Shown: positions 38,667 through 48,893, counted from the first letter of the stretch. The stretch: DNA of 64,000 bases from Caballeronia insecticola (GCF_000402035.1 NC_021287.1:2604001-2668000); one strand, 5' to 3'. The notes: generated by a model from the letters alone, not told the origin. Translations and numbers: made by a program.

Positions 38667-39887
38667 TTAGTTGTTGTCGATGACAAACAGGCGTTGATAC
38701 TCCTTCAATGCATAGCGATCCGTCATCCCGGCGATGTAATGCGCGATCAGCCGCGCCTGCGAACTGTCGTGGCTCGACGATGGCGCATCATTCGCCGATT
38801 CCTCCGCAACAGGCTGGCTTGCCTGATAAGCGGGCGGCAAGAGGCGCGGGTCGTCGGTGAACGCGTCGAACAGGCCGGTCACGACGCGCTTCGCCTTGTT
38901 CGCCATGCGCATCACGCGAAAATGGCGGTACAGGTTCCGGAACAGGAAACGCTTGAGCTGCGCCGCCTGCGCCGCGACTTCTTCGGTGTGCGCGACGAGC
39001 GGCGGCGCATTGCGAATATCGTCGATGGATTGCGGCGCTATGCGTTCGAGATTGCGGCTCGTCGATTCGATCAGATCGACGATCAGCGTATTGATGATGC
39101 GGCGGATGGTCTCGTGAATCAGCCTGCGCCCGTCGATGTTCGGATAATCGGCGCGCGCGGCCTCGAAGTGCGTGTGCCAGAGGCTCACTTCCGAAAGCTG
39201 CTCGAGCGTGATGAGACCGGAGCGCAGGCCGTCGTCGACATCGTGATTGTTGTAGGCGATTTCGTCGGCCACATTCGCGATCTGCGCTTCCAGCGACGGC
39301 TGCTTGCCCGTGAGAAAGCGTTCGCCGAGATCGCCGAGCTTGCGCGCGTTCTCGCGCGAGCAATGCTTGAGGATGCCCTCGCGCGTTTCAAAGCACAGGT
39401 TCAGGCCGTTGAACGCGCCGTAGTGCTCTTCGAGCTGATCGACGACGGCCAGGCTCTGCAGGTTGTGCTCGAAGCCGCCGTGATCGCGCATGCAGTCGTG
39501 CAGCGCGTCTTGTCCGGCATGACCGAACGGCGTATGGCCGAGATCGTGCGCGAGCGAGACGGCTTCGACCAGATCCTCGTTCAGCCGCAGATTGCGCGCC
39601 ACGGAACGCGCGATCTGCGCGACTTCGAGACTGTGCGTGAGGCGCGTGCGGAAGAGGTCGCCCTCATGATTGACGAAGACCTGCGTCTTGTATTCGAGCC
39701 GGCGAAACGCGGTCGAATGCACGATGCGGTCGCGGTCGCGCTGAAACTCGGTGCGCGCGGCGGGCGGCGCCTCGGCGAAGCGGCGCCCGCGCGATTGCGC
39801 GGAATGCGCGGCGTACGGCGCAAGATGCGATTCGAGCGCAAGCGATGACGGCGCGCCCGGTGGAAGTTGCATTTCTGTTTCGCTCAC
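38667..39887 (-). CDS. dgt: dGTPase-like HD-domain triphosphohydrolase Dgt
   Basis: Dgt hydrolyses dGTP or other dNTPs to the nucleoside and tripolyphosphate. The protein has 406 residues. The metal ligands are His85 (RLTHSLEVA), the His114-Asp115 pair ([15 protein letters not shown]) and a later [12 protein letters not shown] 39887 has GGAG 6 nt upstream; ATG 39872 is the alternative. It follows aroB, an order common near shikimate genes in this group. Confidence 0.94.
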   Translation of the reverse strand: MSETEMQLPPGAPSSLALESHLAPYAAHSAQSRGRRFAEAPPAARTEFQRDRDRIVHSTAFRRLEYKTQVFVNHEGDLFRTRLTHSLEVAQIARSVARNLRLNEDLVEAVSLAHDLGHTPFGHAGQDALHDCMRDHGGFEHNLQSLAVVDQLEEHYGAFNGLNLCFETREGILKHCSRENARKLGDLGERFLTGKQPSLEAQIANVADEIAYNNHDVDDGLRSGLITLEQLSEVSLWHTHFEAARADYPNIDGRRLIHETIRRIINTLIVDLIESTSRNLERIAPQSIDDIRNAPPLVAHTEEVAAQAAQLKRFLFRNLYRHFRVMRMANKAKRVVTGLFDAFTDDPRLLPPAYQASQPVAEESANDAPSSSHDSSQARLIAHYIAGMTDRYALKEYQRLFVIDNN

Positions 39888-39931
39888 CGGCTGCTCCGCA
39901 TCGTCGTGGTTTTCGCCGCCGTTCGCGCAGA

Positions 39932-41017
39932 TCAGATGCTGGCGGCGAGTGTCGCGCGCACGGCCTGATCGGGCGCGCCCGCAATCTCGGTTGCACCGAA
40001 GCGGGTCAGCAGGATGAATTTGATTTCGCCGGCTTCGGCCTTCTTGTCGATTTTCATGAGATCGACGTAGCGGTCGTCACCAAGCTTCGGCGCCGTGACG
40101 GGCAACTTGGCCGCCTCGATCACGCGCACGAGGCGCTGGCGCGCGGCTTCGTCGAGCTTGCCGAGGCGCACCGACAGGTCGGCGGCCATCACCATGCCGC
40201 AACCGACCGCCTCGCCGTGCAGCCATTCGCCATAGCCGAGTCCGGCTTCGATCGCATGGCCGAACGTGTGGCCGAAATTGAGGATCGCGCGCTGCCCGCC
40301 TTCGCGTTCGTCGGACGCGACCACCGACGCCTTGATCTCGCACGAGCGCTTAACGGCATGCGCGAGCGCGGTCTCGTCCTGACGGTTGAGTGCATCGACG
40401 TTCGCTTCGATCCACTCGAAGAATTCCGCGTCTTTAATCGCGGCGGTCTTGATGACTTCCGCCATACCCGCCGCCAGTTCGCGCTCCGGCAGCGAATGCA
40501 GCGCCGCGATATCGGCGATCACTGCCTGCGGCTGGTAGAACGCGCCGATCATGTTCTTGCCGAGCGGATGATTGATGCCCGTCTTTCCGCCCACCGACGA
40601 ATCCACCTGCGAGAGCAGCGTGGTCGGCACCTGGATGAACGGCACGCCGCGCATGTAGCTCGCCGCGGCAAAGCCGGTCATGTCGCCGACGACGCCGCCG
40701 CCCAGCGCGATCAACGTGGTCTTGCGGTCGGCGCGTTCGGTGAGGAGCGCGTCGAAAATCTGGTTGAGCGTTTCCCAGTTCTTGTGCGCCTCGCCGTCTG
40801 GCAGGACGACGGTCGTCACCTTCTTGCCGAGCGGTTCGAGCGCGGCGCGCAGCCGGTCGCCGTACAAGGGATCGATGGTCGAGTTAGTGACGATCGCAAC
40901 GGATGCGCCCTTGATATGCGGGGCGAACAACTCCGTGCGGCCGATCAGGCCCGCACCGATATGAATGGGATAGGCGCGCTCGCCCAGTTCGACATTGACG
41001 GTAATCATGGCGGACAT
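39932..41017 (-). CDS. aroB: 3-dehydroquinate synthase AroB
   Basis: AroB makes 3-dehydroquinate from DAHP with NAD+ and a divalent metal. The protein has 361 residues, with the NAD segment [19 protein letters not shown] and the zinc-binding residues in [11 protein letters not shown] and [10 protein letters not shown]. Its ATG at 41017 overlaps the aroK stop by one base (TAATG). Confidence 0.98.
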   Translation of the reverse strand: MSAMITVNVELGERAYPIHIGAGLIGRTELFAPHIKGASVAIVTNSTIDPLYGDRLRAALEPLGKKVTTVVLPDGEAHKNWETLNQIFDALLTERADRKTTLIALGGGVVGDMTGFAAASYMRGVPFIQVPTTLLSQVDSSVGGKTGINHPLGKNMIGAFYQPQAVIADIAALHSLPERELAAGMAEVIKTAAIKDAEFFEWIEANVDALNRQDETALAHAVKRSCEIKASVVASDEREGGQRAILNFGHTFGHAIEAGLGYGEWLHGEAVGCGMVMAADLSVRLGKLDEAARQRLVRVIEAAKLPVTAPKLGDDRYVDLMKIDKKAEAGEIKFILLTRFGATEIAGAPDQAVRATLAASI

Positions 41018-41568
41018 TATGACTCAGCCGACTTGACCACGCCGGCTACCTCCAGTTGCATCAGGACCATATTGACGAGCGCATTGACGGTCGGCCGCCC
41101 CGTTTCCACGACGAAATCCGCGCATTCGTGATACAGCGGGTCGCGCGTCTGAAAAAGCGCTTCGAGCTTGCCGCGCGGGTCTTCGGTCTGTAACAACGGC
41201 CGGTTCTTGTCGCGCCGCGTGCGCTGCCAGAGATCGTGCGGATTGGCGCGCAGATAAATGACGATGCCGCGATTCTTCAGATGTTCGCGATTGTCGGGCC
41301 GCAACACGGCGCCGCCGCCCGTCGCGAGCACGATGCCGCTGCGCTGCGACAACTCGTCGATGACGTTCGCCTCGCGCTGGCGAAAACCGGTCTCGCCTTC
41401 GAGTTCCCAGATCACCGGGATGCGAGCGCCCGTGCGCGCCTCGATCTCGTGGTCCGAATCGATGAACGAGCGCTGCAAACGGCGCGCAACCGCACGGCCC
41501 ACGGTGGTTTTACCCGCCCCCATGAGTCCGACGAAAAAAATGTTCGCGTTCGCGTGCCCTTCCTGCAA
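41017..41568 (-). CDS. aroK: shikimate kinase AroK
   Basis: AroK phosphorylates shikimate with ATP. Walker A is GLMGAGKTT, with the shikimate-binding DSD and GGGAVLR segments and the lid [10 protein letters not shown]. No ATG fits. I chose TTG 41568 ([12 protein letters not shown], 183 residues) because GGAAGGGA lies about 6 nt upstream and the N-terminus matches the family. TTG 41592 (191 residues) is possible but has no SD. Confidence 0.94.
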   Translation of the reverse strand: MQEGHANANIFFVGLMGAGKTTVGRAVARRLQRSFIDSDHEIEARTGARIPVIWELEGETGFRQREANVIDELSQRSGIVLATGGGAVLRPDNREHLKNRGIVIYLRANPHDLWQRTRRDKNRPLLQTEDPRGKLEALFQTRDPLYHECADFVVETGRPTVNALVNMVLMQLEVAGVVKSAES

Positions 41569-41677
41569 CTCGGTTCCCTTCCAATCGATCAAATTTGTTC
41601 GTGCGGCAGCTTAAGGGCAAACCGCGTGCTTTGTCGAGTCGCGCCGGCCGCCGGCCTCAGGTCGCTCTCACCCGCTC

Positions 41678-43234
41678 TCACCCGCCCGACGCGATCACGT
41701 TCGGCGTAATCAGGATGACGAGCTCGCTCTTCGACTGGCGCCGCGCGCTGTGACGAAAGAGCCAGCCGATTACCGGCAGCTTCGACAGTACGGGGATGCC
41801 GGTTGTGTCGTCGCGCTCGTCGTCGGAATAAATGCCGCCGATCGCCACCGTGCCGCCATTTTCCACTTCCACGCGCGTCTGGACGTGCTTCGTGTGGATG
41901 GCCGGGCCGTTCGCCGTTTGCTCGCCGACGCTGTCCTTCGTGATGTCGAGATCGAGGATGACGTGCCCGTGCGGCGTGATTTGCGGCTCGACCTCCAGTT
42001 TGAGCGTTGCGCGCCGGAACTGCACGCCCGACATGCCATTGCCGACCTTCGCCTGATACGGCACTTCCATGCCCTGCTCGACGACGGATTTCACCCGGTC
42101 CGCCGTAACGATGCGCGGCCGCGAGACAATCTGTCCGCGTCCTTGCGCCTCCAGCGCGCTCAGCTCGACGTTGAGCAGCCGCGTCGCGTGCGCGACGAAC
42201 AGCGTGAGCCCGGCGCTCGCGGCGTCGAAACCGTTGATCGGACCCGCCGACAAATCGTATACCACACCATCCTTTCCGCCCGCGAAACCGGCTGCCCGGT
42301 CGGCCTGCGCCGCGAGCCCCAGTTTCACGCCGAGATCGCGCGACAGCCCCGTGTCACCTTCGACGATCTGCGCCTCGATCATCACCTGCGGCGCGGCTTT
42401 GTCGATGCGCGTGACGAGTTCGGCAATCTGCTGCACGCGCGCGTCGAGATCGGTGACGAAGAGAAGATTCGTGCGCGCATCGGCGATGGCGGAACCGCGT
42501 TTCGAGAGCACGCGCTGGTTGCCTGCGCCGGTCAGCATCTTGCTCAGGTCCTCGGCGCGTGCATAGCGCAGCACGAACGTGCGGCTCGCGAGCGGTTCGA
42601 GGTCGGCGGCACGCGCGTGCGCCTCGAAGCGCAGTTTCTCGCGTGCGGCGAGTTCCGCGAGCGGCGCGACCCAGATGACGTTGCCGTGGCGCTCCATGGC
42701 GAGGCCGTTGACTTCGAGAAGCGTATCGAACGCGCGCCGCCACGGGACCGCGACGAGGTTCATCGACACCTGCCCGCGCACTTTCTCGCTCGCGACGATG
42801 TTCAGTCCCGCGAACTGCGCGAACGTATGCAGCGCGGCGCGCAAGTCGGCGTTCTTGAGGTCGAGCGTGATCGGCTTGCCTGCGCCTTCGTTCTGGGTCG
42901 TGCCGGATGCCGGGTCGGCGCTGCTCAGCCGTTCGATCGGCCGCAACGGGACCGGAGGTCCTTCCAGCGCATCCGCCGGTTCGACGGACTGGGCAGCGGG
43001 CTGGGCGGCGGGTTTGTCGGTCGGCGACTCGACCGTGGGTGGTGAACGCGTGTCGATCGAAACCTGATCTGCCGATTGCGAATCCAGCGAGGCGGGAAGC
43101 GGTGGCAGCACGACAGTCGCATCCGCGCGTTCCGTGTTTTCGGCGGCGAGCGGCGCGTGCCCCAACCATAGCGTGGCAAGCGCGGCCACGAGCGGCTTCG
43201 ACGCCGCGTGCAAAACCGGGGCGATGCGGCTCAC
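41678..43234 (-). CDS. pilQ: type IV pilus/competence secretin PilQ-like, short form
   Basis: PilQ is the outer-membrane secretin channel. The 518 residues are much shorter than typical PilQ (about 700). After a signal-like N-terminus and a Pro/Ala-rich linker comes an STN domain (ITLDLKNADLRAALHTFAQF), an N1/NolW-type domain (TFVLRYARAEDLSKML), and the secretin core ending IPVLSKLPVIGWLFRHSARRQSKSELVILITPNVI. The AMIN domains that bind peptidoglycan are not seen. GTG 43234 overlaps the upstream stop (GTGA). Confidence 0.9.
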   Translation of the reverse strand: MSRIAPVLHAASKPLVAALATLWLGHAPLAAENTERADATVVLPPLPASLDSQSADQVSIDTRSPPTVESPTDKPAAQPAAQSVEPADALEGPPVPLRPIERLSSADPASGTTQNEGAGKPITLDLKNADLRAALHTFAQFAGLNIVASEKVRGQVSMNLVAVPWRRAFDTLLEVNGLAMERHGNVIWVAPLAELAAREKLRFEAHARAADLEPLASRTFVLRYARAEDLSKMLTGAGNQRVLSKRGSAIADARTNLLFVTDLDARVQQIAELVTRIDKAAPQVMIEAQIVEGDTGLSRDLGVKLGLAAQADRAAGFAGGKDGVVYDLSAGPINGFDAASAGLTLFVAHATRLLNVELSALEAQGRGQIVSRPRIVTADRVKSVVEQGMEVPYQAKVGNGMSGVQFRRATLKLEVEPQITPHGHVILDLDITKDSVGEQTANGPAIHTKHVQTRVEVENGGTVAIGGIYSDDERDDTTGIPVLSKLPVIGWLFRHSARRQSKSELVILITPNVIASGG

Positions 43235-44112
43235 GGGCGATCCTCCGTCATAGTCAGCTTGCGCGAGGAACCGTCGTCGCGAACCAGTTCGACCGTGCGC
43301 GGCACGACGCGCGCGAGCCGTTCCTGACCGACCTTCTGCCCTGGCGCAAAGCCGTCGACATCGACGGCGCTTTGCAGCAGCGCCATCACGCGGCGCGGCG
43401 CGATGAACGTGCCCACGAGCAGCATGTCGCCGCCTGGTGCGCTCTCGCCGCTGCCGAATGGATCGACGATGAACGCGTTTGCGCGCGGCGAGGCCGTCGC
43501 GAGCGGAATGGGCGGCAGCGAATCGAAAACGCGCAGCGCGGTTTCGATGACGAGCGCGTCCGGCTGTCGCCGGATCTGCACGCCTTCGGGCACGACAAGC
43601 CGTGGCATGCCGGCAAGCGCTTCCAGAAAGCGGCGCATCTCCGCAAAACTGCCCTGGGCGCGCAGCTTGAGCGTGCGCTCCGGCGTCGGCGCGGGCGTTT
43701 TCGGCTCGACGCCTTTCGCGATTTTCGCCGGCACAGGCTCGATGGCCGTTTCGCGCAGCCCGCTCTGTGCCGCGATATCCGCGATGCCGCGCAATGCGTC
43801 GGCGGCGCTCCAGTGCTCCGGCTCCAGGCGGCGCAACGCAACCCGCGCCCTCAGTTCCGGCAATTCGGCCGCGATGCGTCCGGCGTCCCGGGCCTTTGCC
43901 TGCGTGGCCGCCCATTCCACGCGGCTCGCATCGACCTGGCTCGCGTCCGACATGCGCCAGGCGCGCACGCCAAACACCGTGACGAGGGAAGCCACAGCGA
44001 GCGCGGCGAGCGCGGTGCGTCGCCGCGACCATTCGTCGATCGGTTGCCATATCGACGGCAGATTGCGCTCGCGCTTTCGGGCGGCGGGTAACTTCATCGC
44101 GATGCTGTTCAT
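43231..44112 (-). CDS. PilO-PilP-like fusion protein
   Basis: The protein has 293 residues. The N-terminal half looks like PilO: a cytosolic stub, a membrane helix (about 34-50), a helical linker, and a ferredoxin-like domain (RTLKLRAQGSFAEMRRFLEALAGM). The C-terminal ~90 residues resemble the PilP/GspC homology domain (FIVDPFGSG, MLLVGTFIAPRRVMALLQ, PGQKVGQERLARVVPRTVELVRDDG). Normally PilO and PilP are separate and PilP is a lipoprotein; no separate pilP exists here. It would link the inner-membrane platform to PilQ. It overlaps the pilN stop (44109-44112, ATGA). Confidence 0.8.
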   Translation of the reverse strand: MNSIAMKLPAARKRERNLPSIWQPIDEWSRRRTALAALAVASLVTVFGVRAWRMSDASQVDASRVEWAATQAKARDAGRIAAELPELRARVALRRLEPEHWSAADALRGIADIAAQSGLRETAIEPVPAKIAKGVEPKTPAPTPERTLKLRAQGSFAEMRRFLEALAGMPRLVVPEGVQIRRQPDALVIETALRVFDSLPPIPLATASPRANAFIVDPFGSGESAPGGDMLLVGTFIAPRRVMALLQSAVDVDGFAPGQKVGQERLARVVPRTVELVRDDGSSRKLTMTEDRP

Positions 44113-44792
44113 GGATGCGTCCCCTGCGTTGCCGGACGATTCGCCGCGAGCACTGGCCGCGGCGGATGCGACGCGGCCGCATCGCGCGAGCGATCAGGCG
44201 AATAACGCACAAGCGCCACGAATTCGTAGTGCCCCGACGCTTCTTCGAGACGCGCAGGCGCCGCACGGCTGCCGCGTGTGGCGAGATTGGCGCGTCGCTT
44301 CATCTCCATCACTTCGACGGCCTCGACGCCGCGCACGCGCTCCAGCCGCTTGAGCCACTGCGCCGCCGCCTGCGAATCGGGCGCGACCGCCGCAAGTTCG
44401 ACTTCATCGGTTCGCTGCGAGACGCTTCGCAGCGCCACGCCCGGTTGCGGCGACGGCTCGGCGAGCGCTTCGAGCAGCGCAAGAAACCGCTCGCGCGGCG
44501 CGGCCAGCGGTTGCGCCGCCTCCCGCGCGCGCCGCCGCTCGGCTTCGGCGCGCACGAGCCGCGCGTGTTCGTCGACCTGCGCATTCGCGGCGTGCAACGA
44601 CGCCTCGAGAGCCGCGCGCCGCTCATCGAGACGCGCGCGCTCGAGTGCATCCCAGCCCGCGACGGCGCCCACTGCCGCACAGCCCGCCAGGCCCGCGGCG
44701 GCGAACGTCGCAAGCCGACGACGCCGCGCTTCGCGACGCCGGCGCGCCCGATACGGAAGCAGATTGAATCCTTCGAGCATGACGACGGTCAT
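44109..44792 (-). CDS. pilN: PilN-like pilus assembly protein
   Basis: The protein has 227 residues. FNLLPYRARRRREARRR near the N-terminus is the PilN motif (I/F-N-L-L-P) that binds PilM. A membrane helix (about 28-48), an Arg/Ala-rich coiled coil (50-105) and a small alpha/beta domain follow. ATG 44792 overlaps the pilM stop (ATGA); ATG 44780 is four codons in. It is strongly GC-biased and Arg-rich, so similarity to distant PilN would be low. Confidence 0.88.
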   Translation of the reverse strand: MTVVMLEGFNLLPYRARRRREARRRRLATFAAAGLAGCAAVGAVAGWDALERARLDERRAALEASLHAANAQVDEHARLVRAEAERRRAREAAQPLAAPRERFLALLEALAEPSPQPGVALRSVSQRTDEVELAAVAPDSQAAAQWLKRLERVRGVEAVEVMEMKRRANLATRGSRAAPARLEEASGHYEFVALVRYSPDRSRDAAASHPPRPVLAANRPATQGTHP

Positions 44793-45790
44793 TGCATCAC
44801 CTCGCGCAAGGCGAGCCCGAACGCGGCGGCGAAGCGCGGCGAATGCCTGTGCGCGGCCGCGATCTCGGCGGCGCCGTTGCAGTACGGCGCCGATTCGAAA
44901 GGCAGCGCCGGGCAGCCAAACGTCTTGCCCAACACCGGCAGCGGAACGCCGGCGTGCGCCAGCAATTCGAGTTGACCGCCCGCGTAAACGCAATCGGGCG
45001 GGGAATGTCGACCGGCGAGATCGTGCAGCGCATCGGCCAAGCTCCCGTATTCCGGTGCGGGATAGCGCACCTCGCGTTCGACGCCGCGCGAGCCGACGAG
45101 CCAGCCGTGCAGCCCCGAACTCGCAAGCCAGCACACGAGATAACGCGCGTCCTCATCCAGTTCGACGGAGCCGCAATGACGCATCGCGCGCAGCGCCGCG
45201 GCCGGCTCGCCGTCGATGGCGGATAGCGCGATGCCCGCTTCCGCCGCCGTCTCGACGCGCGCCTCGACATGCCGCCGCGCCGTTGCCGCGATCGCCACGC
45301 GTGCATCCCCGTTCTCATCCGTCTGCACGCACCAGTCGACGGCCAGCGCCGCGCGTTCGATGCCCGTCGCGCGTTCCGCTTCCGCGAGCACGGCCGGTTC
45401 GAGCACGCCGCGCGGATCGTGGCCGGCGGCGGGCGGCAGCGGCTCGCGCATATCCATCAGACGAGCGAGCGACACCTGCGTCGTGACCGTGGCCGTGGCG
45501 GGCAACGCCATCGCGCAACGCAGCGCCCGCCACGCGCCGCTCGGCGGCAGGTGCGCGAATACCTCGCGCAGCGCCGACACGACCACCGGCCGATCGACAA
45601 ACTCGCCGTCGATCACCGCGCCCGACGGCAGCGCCACCGACTCCAGATGCTCGACGCATACCGTCGCATTCGCGCGCAGCCGTCTGCTGACGACCGCCAG
45701 CCGCACCGCATCCTCGCTCACGTCGAGACCCGCCGCGTAGCGCCGCGTGACCGTCAGCATCGTGCTGCGCAACGCGTTTTCCTTGCTCAT
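44789..45790 (-). CDS. pilM: PilM-like actin-fold pilus assembly protein
   Basis: The protein has 333 residues. AAGLDVSEDAVRLAVVSRR (about 19-36) is the ATPase phosphate-1-like opening of PilM, and the later DGEPAAALRAM and GSLADALHDLAG fit the fold. PilM is the cytosolic ring that binds PilN. ATG 45790 follows GGAGTGAGTC. It is the first gene of pilM-pilN-pilOP-pilQ-aroK-aroB, divergent from PBP1a. Confidence 0.88.
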   Translation of the reverse strand: MSKENALRSTMLTVTRRYAAGLDVSEDAVRLAVVSRRLRANATVCVEHLESVALPSGAVIDGEFVDRPVVVSALREVFAHLPPSGAWRALRCAMALPATATVTTQVSLARLMDMREPLPPAAGHDPRGVLEPAVLAEAERATGIERAALAVDWCVQTDENGDARVAIAATARRHVEARVETAAEAGIALSAIDGEPAAALRAMRHCGSVELDEDARYLVCWLASSGLHGWLVGSRGVEREVRYPAPEYGSLADALHDLAGRHSPPDCVYAGGQLELLAHAGVPLPVLGKTFGCPALPFESAPYCNGAAEIAAAHRHSPRFAAAFGLALREVMQ

Positions 45791-46010
45791 GACTCACTCC
45801 TCCCATTCATACGCGCACCGAACCGTTCGGTCGCTCGAAGTGGAGAAATTGTCGCGAGCGTGATCGGCCGGGAACATTCGTCCGAATGGCTAACGCGCAC
45901 GATAAGAGGATGCTTCCGCACACGATCGCGGGTATCTTGAAGAGAACAGCGAGCCCGCGCGCCCGCCGCTGGTGTTGTAAGCGTTCAGAAAAGTCCGAAA
46001 CGCAGGCGGC

Positions 46011-46016
46011 TATAAT
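46011..46016 (+). promoter_or_regulatory. -10 box of a likely mrcA promoter
   Basis: There is a perfect TATAAT 25 bp upstream of the PBP1a start in the divergent pilM/mrcA region. No -35 at 16-18 bp is convincing. Confidence 0.45.
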
Positions 46017-46041
46017 CGCGTGACTGTTTTTGGTGGTGCTC

Positions 46042-48456
46042 ATGCAATCCTCTTCCCCGTCCAACCCGTCGTCCCCGCCGCCCGAGAGGCAAAAGAAAGC
46101 CAAGCGCCCATGGTGGGCGAGGCTGCTGCTCGGCTTGTTCGTCAGCATTTTTGCGCTCGTCGTGTGCGCGGGTCTGGTGCTCGGCTATGCGCTCGTCGTC
46201 GCGATGCCGAATCTGCCTTCACTCGAGGCGCTCACCGACTATCGTCCGAAGGTGCCGCTGCGCATTTACACGGCCGATCACCTGTTGATCGGCGAGTTCG
46301 GTGAAGAACGCCGCAGCGTCGTGCGCATTCAGGACGTGCCCGATCATCTGAAGAAGGCGGTGCTCGCCATCGAGGACGCGCGCTTCTACGATCACGGCGG
46401 CGTCGATCTCACGGGCATCCTGCGCGCGGGCACGGTCGCGCTGACCAACGGCCACGCGTCGCAGGGCGCGAGCACGATCACGATGCAGGTCGCGCGCAAC
46501 TTCTTCCTGTCGAGCGAAAAGACCTACACGCGCAAGATCTACGAGATGCTGCTCGCGTACAAGATCGAGCGCGCGCTGACCAAAGATCAGATTCTCGAGG
46601 TCTATATGAATCAGATCTATCTCGGGCAGCGCGCGTACGGTTTCGCGAGCGCGGCGCGGGTCTACTTCGGCAAGGATCTGAAGGACATCACGCTCGCCGA
46701 GGCCGCGATGCTCGCCGGTCTGCCGAAGGCGCCGTCGGCGTATAACCCGGTCGTCAATCCGAAGCGCGCGAAGGTGCGGCAGGACTACATTCTGCAGCGC
46801 ATGCTGGAACTGAACTTCATCACGCGCGACGAGTACGAGCGCGCGGTGAATCAGCCGCTCGTCGTGAAGGGCGCGGGGCGCGAGTTCAGCGTGCATGCCG
46901 AGTACGTCGCGGAAATGGTGCGTCAGATGATGTACGCGCAATACCGCGAGGAAGCGTACACGCGCGGTCTGAACGTCGTCACGACGATCGATTCCGCCGA
47001 TCAGGACGCCGCCTACCGCGCAGTGCGCCGTGGCCTGATGGACTACGAGCATCGCCACGGCTATCGCGGACCGGAAGGCTATATCGAGCTGCCCGCGAAT
47101 CCGGACGACCGCGAACAGGCCATCGACGATGCGCTCGCCGAGCATCCGGACAACGGCGAGATCGTCGCGGCGGTCGTGACGTCGGCGAGCCCGAAGGAAG
47201 TGAAGGTGAGCTTCATCGACGGCAACACGGCGACCATCAGCAGCAACAATCTGCGCTTCGTGCAGTCCGCGCTGAGCGGGCGCGCGCAGCCGAACGCGCG
47301 CATCCGTCCGGGCGCGATCGTGCGCCTCATGAAGGACGACGACGGCGAATGGACCATCACGCAACTGCCGCAAGTCGAAGGCGCGCTCGTGTCGATGGTG
47401 CCGCAGGACGGCGCGATTCGTGCGCTCGTCGGCGGCTTCGACTTCAACAAGAACAAATTCAACCACGTGACGCAGGCGTGGCGCCAGCCGGGTTCGAGTT
47501 TCAAGCCGTTCATCTATTCGGCGTCGCTCGAAAAGGGACTCTCGCCCGCGACGATCATCAATGACGGTCCGCTCTTCTTCAGCGCGGCCGAGACCGGCGG
47601 TCAGGCGTGGGAGCCGAAGAACTACGGCGGCGGCTTCGACGGCCCCATGACCATGCGCTCGGCGTTGCAGCGCTCGAAGAACATGGTGTCGATCCGCATC
47701 CTGAGCCATATCGGCACGAAGTACGCGCAGAACTACATCACGCACTTCGGCTTCGACGCGGATCGCCATCCCGCCTATCTGCCGATGGCGCTCGGCGCGG
47801 GTCTCGTCACGCCGCTGCAAATGGCGGCGGGCTACGCCGTGTTCGCGAACGGCGGGTATCGCGTGAATCCGTATGTGATCGCAGATATCACCGATCCCTA
47901 CGGCCGCGTCGTTTCGCATCCGCAGCCGCTCGTCGCGCAACAAAGCGCGCCGCTCGCAATCACGCCGCGCAATGCGTTCGTGATGAACAGCCTGCTGCAG
48001 AGTGTCGCGCAGCGCGGCACGGGCTCGAAGACCAATCAGCTGAAGCGCACCGATCTCGCCGGCAAGACCGGCACGACCAACGATTCGCGCGATGCATGGT
48101 TCGCGGGTTATCAGCACTCGCTCGTGGCGATCGCGTGGATCGGCTACGACAATCCGCGCACCCTGGGCGACAAGGAAACCGGCGGCGGCCTCGCGCTGCC
48201 GGTGTGGATGGACTACATGGGTCGCGCGCTGAAGGGCGTGCCTGAGTACAAGCCGCTGACGCCGCCGGATGTCACGTCGCTCGGCGGTGAGCTCTACTTC
48301 GACGACATGACGCCGGGGCACGGCTTCGTCGCGACTATCGGTGTGAGTCAGGCGCCGCCGCAGGAAGGGGTGTCAGGCGTGACGACGTCGGCGCCCACGC
48401 CAAACGTCGGCGAGCAGGAGAAGCAGGACATCATGAATCTGTTCAAGGGCCAGTAA
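46042..48456 (+). CDS. mrcA: class A penicillin-binding protein 1a (bifunctional)
   Basis: PBP1a polymerises glycan strands and cross-links peptides in the periplasm. The protein has 804 residues from ATG 46042. A membrane anchor lies at about 29-52. The glycosyltransferase domain has IEDARFYDHGGVD (Glu near 111) and QGASTITMQVARNFF. An OB-like insert follows. The transpeptidase has the Ser485-x-x-Lys488 motif (PGSSFKPF), RSKNM and KTGTT near 675. An in-frame TTG 12 bp upstream (46030) is less likely. Confidence 0.96.
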   Translation: MQSSSPSNPSSPPPERQKKAKRPWWARLLLGLFVSIFALVVCAGLVLGYALVVAMPNLPSLEALTDYRPKVPLRIYTADHLLIGEFGEERRSVVRIQDVPDHLKKAVLAIEDARFYDHGGVDLTGILRAGTVALTNGHASQGASTITMQVARNFFLSSEKTYTRKIYEMLLAYKIERALTKDQILEVYMNQIYLGQRAYGFASAARVYFGKDLKDITLAEAAMLAGLPKAPSAYNPVVNPKRAKVRQDYILQRMLELNFITRDEYERAVNQPLVVKGAGREFSVHAEYVAEMVRQMMYAQYREEAYTRGLNVVTTIDSADQDAAYRAVRRGLMDYEHRHGYRGPEGYIELPANPDDREQAIDDALAEHPDNGEIVAAVVTSASPKEVKVSFIDGNTATISSNNLRFVQSALSGRAQPNARIRPGAIVRLMKDDDGEWTITQLPQVEGALVSMVPQDGAIRALVGGFDFNKNKFNHVTQAWRQPGSSFKPFIYSASLEKGLSPATIINDGPLFFSAAETGGQAWEPKNYGGGFDGPMTMRSALQRSKNMVSIRILSHIGTKYAQNYITHFGFDADRHPAYLPMALGAGLVTPLQMAAGYAVFANGGYRVNPYVIADITDPYGRVVSHPQPLVAQQSAPLAITPRNAFVMNSLLQSVAQRGTGSKTNQLKRTDLAGKTGTTNDSRDAWFAGYQHSLVAIAWIGYDNPRTLGDKETGGGLALPVWMDYMGRALKGVPEYKPLTPPDVTSLGGELYFDDMTPGHGFVATIGVSQAPPQEGVSGVTTSAPTPNVGEQEKQDIMNLFKGQ

Positions 48457-48469
48457 TATCTTGAACACC

Positions 48470-48508
48470 GAAACGGGCGGATCGCGACGATCCGCCCGTT
48501 TCGTTTTT
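48470..48508 (+). terminator. mrcA terminator
   Basis: A perfect 14-bp stem (48470-48483 with 48489-48502) with a GCGAC loop is followed by GTTTTT. The minus side has no U tract, so it mainly serves mrcA. Confidence 0.85.
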
Positions 48509-48519
48509 GCGGCCTGAAA

Positions 48520-48837
48520 TCAGGCCTTGAACCTGATCGGCTCGCCCGCCTGCTCGCTCGAATACTTGCTCAACGCAGCAAAGAACTCGCTGTCGTCGCG
48601 CGTATCGCGCCACGCGCCGCCGACGTATTTATAGTGAAATCCGCCCGCCTTCGCGGCGAGCCAGATCTCGTGCTTCGGCGGCTGCAAATTCACGATCACC
48701 TTCGTGCGATTCTCGAATTCCAGCGTCAGCACATTACCGCTTCGCTCGAATTCGATATCGGCCTCGGCTTGGTCAACCGAGCGCTCAATGGCGGTCAGCG
48801 CGGCCTCGGCCAGCGTCAGGTATTCCTGGTCTGTCAT
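48520..48837 (-). CDS. cyaY: frataxin-like iron-binding protein CyaY
   Basis: CyaY regulates iron-sulfur cluster assembly at IscS. The protein has 105 residues. An acidic first helix ([14 protein letters not shown] region) is followed by [25 protein letters not shown], the beta-sheet hallmark. ATG 48837 has GGAG 6 nt upstream; ATG 48849 in frame was not used. It is divergent from lptM. Confidence 0.96.
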   Translation of the reverse strand: MTDQEYLTLAEAALTAIERSVDQAEADIEFERSGNVLTLEFENRTKVIVNLQPPKHEIWLAAKAGGFHYKYVGGAWRDTRDDSEFFAALSKYSSEQAGEPIRFKA

Positions 48838-48893
48838 GCTAAACTCCATCGATTAAACGCAATTAAGCGCAATTAAACGGTATAGGGACGGTC

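Noticed and set aside
38622..38720. A possible Pho box upstream of ugpB
   Set aside because: Only one poor half-site (CTGTTTGTCAT at the end of dgt) is seen; the required repeated 7-mers at 11-bp spacing are not there. Phosphate control remains plausible but unsupported.
46219..48321. A 700-codon open frame antisense to mrcA
   Set aside because: It is low-complexity Arg/Ala/Val/His-rich sequence with no motif, fully inside the PBP1a gene, whose catalytic motifs are all present.
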